Shown here piece by piece: positions 56,384 through 64,000 of a DNA stretch of 64,000 nucleotides. This DNA is from Cycas panzhihuaensis (taxonomy: Eukaryota > Cycadophyta): positions 195,307,741 to 195,371,740 of the forward strand of contig CM041465.1 in the NCBI GenBank assembly GCA_023213395.1. Direction: 5' to 3'. Below the pieces are notes generated by a model. The model searched no databases and had not been told where the DNA came from. It was given only the letters and a program-made list of their open reading frames with translations. A program made the translations under genes and the position numbers. Position 1 is the stretch's first letter. Each line of letters opens with the position of its first letter.

Positions 56384-58949
56384 TGAAATGCTCGCTATGG
56401 GGTGGTGTCCCTACGTCTAGCAAAAGGATATAAGAATACGCTATGCTAACTAAGCTAGGCAGCGAGGACCTCACCTCGCAGGGCATCCGTACGCCGAAGC
56501 GCAGATTCGGGACTGTAAGATGCCTGGTTACTTCCAGGTAGCCGTGCAAAGCAAGGCCTTCCTACCCTTCAAATGGCCGAGAAGGAGAGAGAATACCTTG
56601 CGCGTTGCATCTTCTCAAGGCAATGAGAAGGCAACTAACTAATGTGTAGGCAAATGCAAGAAAGGGCGCAATAGGAACAACTCGAATGTAGCGCAAGCAA
56701 GCTAACTACGCTATGCTACGTTAGCTAAAACAAGAAACGATGTAAAAATGAATGCACTTTTCCTTTTTCCTTTATATTCTTTTACAATTTCCTAACTACT
56801 CTGGAAAATGCATGAAAGGTAGCAATATAAAAGGGGATATGCGGGAAACAAGGGGAATACCTGGATCCGGCGCCTGAATGGAGTGCAGCTCATTTCTTTA
56901 AGTCCCGCTCCCTTTCTACTCCGTTCGTTGTGCATGCGATGCCAATCGGCGGTAGTTGCCAGAAGCGATAGAAGAGGGGTTTACTTACCTCCCCTTAAGC
57001 ATGCAAAAAAAAAAAAAAAAAAAGAAAGAAACGAAAAGCTTGAAACCAAAAAAGAAATGCATTACGCGGGGAACTAACCTGCAATGGGTTCATTCCATGT
57101 GTCGCTTCACCAATGCGCGGTCCTACAAATGGGTGAGAAGAACACCTTCCTCTCAAAAGAGAGGCCACGAAATATACCAAAAAATATATATACTAAAATC
57201 AAATGGAACTAAGATCTATGCTAAGCATTGAAATATAACCAAATAAAAGAGCAACATGTAAGAAATACTCTTACCACCATATACCATGAAGACACTCGAA
57301 AGGGAAAGGAGTATAGCCTCGGGATGGCTAACTCACCCACGGGAGACCTCCACGGAACTCGGGAAAGTGAAACTAATTGACAACTAAGTAGTGAGGTAAC
57401 AAACCATAACAAGGAAAAGAATAACAAAAAAAATTGAGGCTTACGTAGGGCCCAACACCAATAGGTGAGACTTCTGGCAATGACATAGTGACGAGTTGCC
57501 TATGCTAACTTGAACACCCCAACCAAATTCCCTAAGCTCGCTTAGCCCGTTCCCTAAGAAAGCACTGATGGCAAAGGGAAAGAGGACAAGGGACGGAACC
57601 CTTAGGGAGAAGGACAACAATAGGGGACAGAACCCCACCTAACTTCCTCAAATCCTCATATGTTACTCCTTTGCATCAGCTAACCAAGGAAGGGATAAAA
57701 GAGATGGTTTAAGGGAAACAGAGAGGTCTCAAAGAAACAACGAGAGGGTATTACTAATCTAGTGCAACACTATGAGGAAAACTAGCTAACTAGGATCTCA
57801 TTCATTAACAGACAAAAGAAATAGGAACAAAATGAATTGCAAGTAGAAACAAGAAGTACCTTGTAGGAAGAAGATTAAGCATGAACTTTGCTGCTAGGAA
57901 ACAATAGCAATAACCAACGTATGAGGACTGATCATGACAGGTTCTTGCAAGAGTGTAAATGAGGAAAACTCCTTGCAAACTTGGAACCTTGGAAGTAGGC
58001 TTTTTGGGGAAGCTTTTGGGTGAAAATGTCCTTTAGAACCTTGAGCACCTACAAAGAGAGATGAGGCTTGCTGTGGAGAGCTGTAAGGGGCAACAATGGC
58101 CCTGCAAGTCCAGCTGGCAGCAATCCTTTTCTCCTTTATCCAGTTTTTGTGCATGTAGATTCTCTTTTTCTATGTGTTTTCTTGTTGAAAAGTAAGAAAA
58201 TTTTGCAAGAGATTTGAAAAATGGCCAAAAGATATGAAAAATAGGGAGCAAAATCCCCTTTATCCCCCCTGTTCACAGCAGGTGAACGTTGGGGATGTCA
58301 GGGCGACTCGAATCAATCAACGCCACACAGCAGTTCTGCAAAAAAACAGAAACTGTCACGTGGTTCTCTTTCTTAAATTTCAAATAGTCATACCACGGTA
58401 AACTATGCGGTACCACAACAAAGACTGCAGTACCGCTAAGTTTATAGCGGTATCAGGTTGGAAAGAAAAAAAAGAGAAAAAGGAGTAGAAATATAAGGTT
58501 TTGAAGTAAAAATCAAGGCTAAGCATAAGCTAGAGCAGCTGGGGGAATGCCCAAGTAATGGGCAGGTACCCAAAACAATGAAAAAGGTCCTAACTAAGGA
58601 TTAAATCAGGCTTAGGAAGGACTGCAATGTAAACAACATGTTATAACAGGAGCAAACAGGACTGAAAGAAACATCCCAGGAGACCGTGGAGACAATGTGG
58701 GTGGTTGTGCATCATACAGGGTGTAGCATTCGTTAAGGAATACCCCAGCTATGAGTCATCATAGGCTGATGGTGTGCCGTAAGCACATGCATTATGAGCA
58801 AGTAGAAAAGTAATGCGTGCAGGCAGGCATATGTCAAGCAACCTACTCTAAATAACCTCAATCAAGCATAGGCAAGAAAAAGTAAGAAAGTATACCTGAA
58901 CCAACCTGCGTCGATGCGTCTCGAGTCCATTCCCAGTAGCTGGGAAATA
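56384..58949 (-). repeat. E10 5' LTR
   Basis: Partner of 47151-49704. Outer end TA where the partner has CA. Same TATA/hairpin arrangement (57149-57192), with the hairpin loop AAAA in place of AGAA. Contains A-runs at ~57005-57023. Confidence 0.93.
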
Positions 58950-58954
58950 GAAGG

Positions 58955-59490
58955 TATAGAAAGAAATGATAAAATTTAGAATATGCCTTGGATGAAGATG
59001 TAAGTTTGTACAAATTTTATTAAACCATAACTCTTTTTAGGAGAGAAAGATGGATGGGGGATTAGTGATAGAGGTTCTTTATGAAAAAAAGACTTTAATA
59101 GGGTTGTAGGATTGGTATTCGAATAATTGAAGAAATTTAATGAAAAAAGACAATATTGATAATATGGAATTGATGAGGCGTGGGAAAAATCAAACTGGGT
59201 TTTGTAAGGGATAATACTAAGAGGTGAAACCTGACAAACATATTAAAATTGAAGGGTGTCCTATTGAGGATTATTTATAGGGGTTGAAGGAGTAGGTGAG
59301 TAAAGAGATAGACTAGGGTTACAGAGAGGAATTAGAATTTAACCTAGGAAAAAACTAAGGTTAAGAAAATTAGGAGCATGGCTAACTATGGGTTGAGGAG
59401 AGAAGGGCTTTTGTATTGCTATTGAACTGGGGAAAGAGAGAGGACATACAAAACTACCAAATAAAATGTGCATGTGCAATGCAGGATCAA
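58955..59490 (-). other. E9 internal region between E10 and gag
   Basis: No coding motif recognised. Confidence 0.5.
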
Positions 59491-60010
59491 TGGGTACCTT
59501 GCATGAGATTTATTGAGAAAAATCTGCTTGTTCTTCATTGTCTTTGTACTGCTCTTGTGTAAATTCACCTTGGATTTCCTCTCTGATATTGAAATGAGAC
59601 TCTTCTGTTGCTTGTGCATGCTCCAAGTCTTCTACATCGTCATATTTTTTTCTCTGGTCTAGATCTCATTCTAGCACTTGCAAAACCTCTAGGATCTCCT
59701 CATCAATAATGTCTTCTTCTTGCCCTTTCTCATCTGCTTGAACCTCACCCTGTTTATGTTCTTTAAAAGATATGGTAGCCACCTCTAAAAATTAGTACCA
59801 TAGATGAGGTTCTTTAGCCCAATTAATAAACCACTCATAAGCTCGTCCATTCAATATCATTTCTAATAATGATCCATATTCTTCCATTCTGTGTCAGACG
59901 TAAACTCAAAATCTTCTATCTATTTTTTCATACCCTCATAACCCTCTAAGATAAAAAAATCTATCTCCATTTTTTTTCTTAGGCTTTATATGTTCCAAGT
60001 GTTCTTCCCA
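59491..60010 (-). pseudogene. E9 gag-like region, broken
   Basis: Minus-strand reading near 59750-59900 gives RAYEWFINWAKEPHLWY, a stop, then FLEVATISFKEHKQGEV and an acidic tail (GQEEDIIDEEILEVLQVLE) with another stop, then further acidic sequence down to ~59600. W-rich helix then acidic linker is the layout of some plant gypsy gag proteins; I rate the assignment as moderate. Upstream, MEIDFFILEGYEGMKK lies in a different frame. No pol motif follows. Confidence 0.6.
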
Positions 60011-60056
60011 TATTTTGTTGTACCCTTTCCCTTTGAAACAAAACTTTGATACCACT

Positions 60057-60615
60057 TGTAGCAATCTTACATAATTCTTTTAAGAAATTTTACGAAAATA
60101 GGAAAAATGTCCACCAAATGCACTTACAAAATATTTAATCAATATAGAAATAATACAAATCCACTCGAATATTTATGACATGAAAATATAAAATGGTATG
60201 AAATGAATATAACCTAAATAGATACAAGATTTCCAAATGACTCCATAATTATTGTTGATAATGAATCCCTCTTCGAGGCAAGGTGCCTTCCACCATGCTC
60301 CCAAAAGGGCCAAAAATACTAGAGTCCAAGACTTCTCCAATGACGATTAAATAAGGCCATAAATCCTCCTTAAATAGGCAGCCAAAAGATAGTAATAGAA
60401 GTCAGCTATAAAAGAGGAAAATCCTACCCAAAACTAATACTAGAAGTCAACTAGAACACCTCAAAAAATAGGCAAACTGAAGCCTTTAAATGATTATAAC
60501 TTTTGATACAAATATCAGAATTAACTTTTGTCTAGACTGTTGGAATTGTCATTCAGAGATCTTTTATTTGAATGGTTATAAGCTATATTTTTTTACCATA
60601 TTTTGGAATGCTACA
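60057..60615 (-). repeat. E9 5' LTR
   Basis: Partner of 46170-46727. In minus sense it is followed by the PBS at 60041-60054. Confidence 0.88.
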
Positions 60616-60620
60616 AATGC

Positions 60621-63600
60621 CCCCTTATCCTTATTTCCTTTACTTACAAGCCCATAAGCCACTTATGGTATTATTACTAGTTGTTTTAATTAGTTTATGA
60701 GATTTTCAATCTAATAAGAAGCATTTTGTTATAAGGGTTGTATTTGTAATGGTTCTTATAGCGTAGTGCACTTGTCAAGGATTTATTTGAGCTATATATT
60801 TTGACTCCAAGGCTTTTATTCTTCAACTTATCTCATCTATATAGTCCCATAAATATTTAAATTTTCTCTTGAAGTATTTTTATAGTGGCCATGTGATAAT
60901 TAGTAGCTTTTAGAGGAATTTGATCCTTTAAAGACAAATCCTTTATCTCCATTTATTCTTGGCCTTATACCTATACTATATGGAGGTCTTGCATTTTTTG
61001 TCTCTATTTGTAGAAGCGACTTATAGGTGTTTTAACACTTGTTAGATTATGGGATATCTCTTCTCCTAACCCTGACTCCCACTACTATTGAACCTAAGGA
61101 TCCATAGTGAATATAAGTAGTTTACCCTTTGAAGATGGTGTGCCTTGATTTTGGGATGTTGTCCCTCCTCCACTAGTCAAAAGAAAGTCTTACTTATAAT
61201 TCCTTTAATATGAACATCTTCAAAATTATCTTATTCATCAACCTATATCACTTCGTTAGCATATAAACTAGTGTTTGGTTTGGAATTGATGACTTGGGTA
61301 TCATCTTTTATGCACAGTATTGGGTCTTGGCTAGTTAATGACCCTTTTCCCTCTTCTTGACCATCCTAGGTGATGCCATAGAAGTGAAAATTTGACTATT
61401 ATCCTTGTAAGATAACTTTATTCTTTCTTCCTCGATATAAATAATTTCTATCAAGTTTCTTAGGGCATCTTCTAGGTTCTAAATATTTTCGTTTTTTTAG
61501 ACATGTGAAGAGCTACATATTCTTCAACTTCTTGAACATTTAAACCTAGAATTATGGTATCCTTAGGGATTGTGGTATGAACCTCTACCTCATGAGAGAT
61601 GATTAGTGAAAGATTATCATTTCTTACCTTATCCATAGCTAGTTTTCCCCCCAAACCAATGGTACATCATTCCTTATAATTTTCTCTCCTTTCTCTTATA
61701 ACTCATTCACTCCCCATAGTGGATTCCTCTCTTGGTATTTTAAGAGAGTCTCCACATTGATGTAGTCACTTGCAAGGATACCTTTATGCAATATTGAGGT
61801 TCATTCCTAATAAGGAATGACTAGTCATCTCCTATGATATCCTTCATCATTTAATCTATATTTATTTGAGGAGGAGTAGAGGCTAGAGTATCCACCCTTT
61901 CTGTATAAATGGTAGCACTAGACCCTAGGGAAGTAGTGATTCTTTCTGCTTTATGCCCCTATATGATTTTTATTCTTTTAACCCTTGGTTCCCTTTTAGT
62001 TTTTTTTTTTTATTATAGATTCCATGTTAATCATTTTCTTCTTCCTCTTTTGGCCCATAAATACTTTCGTTAAAACATTTGCCTACATGCTACTAAGGAC
62101 TTGAACTTGACTGGCATCACCCTTTTCAAAATCCCATGTTAATGCTTCATTGGCCTAAATTTCCTATGGGCATATCAAATCCTTTATTTGAAAATTTCTA
62201 AAATTTACTAAAACATTTAGGGTATGGTTTTTTCTAGCCATATCCATTGTTTCAAAGTGTGTAATGATAAATTCATAGAAATGATAATATGTACTCTTAG
62301 TTTGTTTGAGTCCAAGAACAGTACACAGATAATTGATCATCGATTATTTTTAATTTAACCTAGCCATCTACCTTCCATTGCCTAATCTCTACTAGCTTAT
62401 TCTAGAATCAGGCCCTTTTTTATTTGGTATATAATCATTCCTAAATAGAGGATAATTATTTGCATCTTTACATAAAACATACTCTACTTGATGGATGCTT
62501 AAGAAGATAAGATGCATGGCCTTGGTGGCCAATGATCCATATGGTATATTAGATTTCTGAAAGGAAAATGTTGCCATTTCTTCTATGTTGTTTCCCTTTT
62601 ATCCATCTCTAAGCACCATTATTTATTCTCTTAAGCTAGCCTAATGCCCTTTTTATCATTAAAAAAAAATATCAACCATATAACAAAAAATAGATTAGTT
62701 CACTTTCCATACCTTTGGATAGCAAATTCTATAAGCATGTTTGCCTCCTGACTCTTGAAGTTTAGTGGAAAGGTTTGGCCAAGACAAATAAAACCTTATA
62801 TTATAAAATTTAGATATGAAGTCATATAAAAACTCTCTTTTTCATTATGACTAGTTAATAAGTGATAGTTTCACTTACAACTAAAGTCTAGTCAAACATC
62901 TTACCTTAATGCAAAATTAGGTAGATAAGGTAATCACTTATTTTATCTATTGCACATATATCTTCTTTTCTATAAATTTTAGATAATAATATTGGCCATC
63001 TTTGAATCCTTTTATTTGAATTATTATTTGCAACTACTCTCTTGGCATCTTTCTTAAGAGGTTCTAGCATCCATCTAGAAATAATTCTAGCTAGGTTTTA
63101 TCCTTTTTGCATCCTTCTTCTGAGAAAGTCTTATTAAAATCTATGCATGTCAGGAGTGTATTAAAGAGTCTTTGGAAATTACATATAGATAAATCGCAAA
63201 CTAGCTATGCATTAGGTGCTCATACCATTTGTTTCTTAGCATAAAAATTATCCATGTATAGTAATATAATTTTCAAGCATGGTAGCACAAACTAATTTCA
63301 TTTATCCTCTCAAAATTATAAAATTTCTCCTACTTGAACCCTAGGGTATATTGAGTATCAATGATATCTTGCAACTTTTTAAAATGCCATTAATATTTCT
63401 AGAGTTTAAAATAAGAAAATTAATCAATTAAAGAAATTTATACGAGTACTTATGAAATTAGTTTACAATCTTTTAATGCATGTCACATTCGATAGTTGAT
63501 AATTGAAATTCCTCTCCTTTGTAAATTTTTACTTGAATAATTTTTTAAAATGTAGCATAAAATCACAATTTTAACATAGACCTTTATTTGTATGCATTAC

Positions 63601-64000
63601 ATCATTCTTTGGTCATCCATCATAAATACCCATCCTATCATATATCTTTCTATAATAACCCAACATCCCAAATGGTATAGAATGATAAATGAAAATTTTA
63701 TCATTTTCTTTATGATACTAGTGATCCTACTTTTTGAAGATTGTTTAAGATCTATCACTAAAAGAAAATTATAATAATACTATGCAATGAACCATAGGTC
63801 TAGTGAGTTATACAATATGTTGATAGTCTAAGGATCTAGGAATATAAAACATACTATGTGGTACTAGTAAACATATTTTGCATTTTATAATGGAATTTTA
63901 TACACATAACCCAAACATAAATTTCTACATATATAAGATAAGTTTGATACTCATTTTATAACTTATGTTAAATATGTGCATAAGATTAAAATAGAGTATA
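60621..64000. other. Unclassified, probably ancient transposon
   Basis: About 3.4 kb with no gene recognised. Minus-strand pieces at 61472-61654 and 62392-62577 keep open frames of ~60 codons with a protein-like composition (for example LVVEIRQW-type basic stretches nearby), but I find no family signature. Poly-T near 61998-62011 and short AT-rich tracts otherwise. Confidence 0.4.

Larger units (their letters stand above)
47146..58954 (-). mobile_element. E10: 11.8-kb Ty3/gypsy (Tat-like) with dual RNase H, no integrase
   Basis: LTRs of 2554 bp (47151-49704) and 2566 bp (56384-58949), with perfect GAAGG target duplications (47146-47150 and 58950-58954). A PBS lies 1 nt inside the 5' LTR and a PPT abuts the 3' LTR. 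The minus-sense order is gag, zinc knuckle, protease, RT, RNase H, then a separate archaeal-type RNase H, then ~370 nt of non-coding DNA to the PPT. A second RNase H is the hallmark of the Tat lineage, which normally has integrase after it; here none is visible. The main frame from 55153 to 50957 has stops but no shifts. Confidence 0.92.
46165..60620 (-). mobile_element. E9: small GAG-only LTR element split by E10
   Basis: LTRs lie at 46170-46727 and 60057-60615 with TGTAG...CTACA termini. Near-matching target duplications are AATGA (46165-46169) and AATGC (60616-60620). The PBS TGGTATCAAAGTTTT (60041-60054, minus) is tRNA-iMet-like. A PPT AAGAAGAGGGTAAT lies at 46728-46741. Without E10, the internal region is only ~1.5 kb, and the one coding part seen is gag-like. 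This fits the terminal-repeat GAG-only (TR-GAG) class of non-autonomous elements, though a deleted larger gypsy is possible. Confidence 0.82.

Noticed and set aside
60621-64000. LINE ORF1 or gag in minus-strand pieces at 61472-61654 and 62392-62577
   Set aside because: No recognisable motif on inspection; left unclassified.

Overview
The window is repeat-rich nuclear DNA from a seed plant. It is AT-rich and carries one convincing host gene in 64 kb, a small DUF538-family protein at 36722-37207 on the minus strand. Almost everything else that can be recognised is LTR retrotransposon. Very long intergenic tracts of old, nested, nonsense-riddled copia and gypsy elements suggest a large repeat-rich genome, possibly a gymnosperm. 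That is an inference; nothing here fixes the species. I see no rRNA, functional tRNA, CRISPR or bacterial operon features.

Layout. E1 (7-~2440) is a decayed + sense LTR of the same family as E10. E2 (3387-14335, minus) is a Ty3/gypsy chromovirus with LTRs, tRNA-iMet-type PBS, PPT and AATAT target duplications. E3 (8462-13407, minus) is a young GAG-only copia nested in E2, with GTATC duplications. E4 (16023-~17400, minus) is a copia LTR with a pol remnant. E5 (20068-27866, plus) is a copia in tandem form: LTR, internal, LTR, truncated internal. E6 (27867-32562, minus) is a second, non-autonomous tandem element abutting E5 tail to tail. E7 (32563-~34700, plus) is the 3' half of a gypsy element. 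The DUF538 gene follows. E8 (~40230-44300, minus) is an eroded Tat/Athila-like gypsy, interrupted at ~42410-43420 by an LTR-like sequence with three ~190-bp repeats upstream of a TATA box. E9 (46170-60615, minus) is a small GAG-only element split by E10. E10 (47151-58949, minus) is an 11.8-kb gypsy with 2.55-kb LTRs, GAAGG duplications, gag-pro-RT-RNaseH plus a second, archaeal-type RNase H, and no visible integrase.

How the parts relate. At least three elements (E3, E9 and probably E6) have LTR, PBS and PPT but lack their own polymerase or integrase, and E10 lacks integrase. Their clean target duplications imply that enzymes from other elements mobilised them. LTR pairs in E3 and E10 differ almost only by transitions, as expected for methylated DNA under deamination. 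The most unusual sequence-level signals are a head-to-tail array of primer binding sites in E3, a hairpin just downstream of the putative LTR TATA that keeps pairing despite sequence change (E1 versus E10), the integrase-less dual-RNase-H layout of E10, and the two opposite tandem retroelements meeting at one breakpoint.
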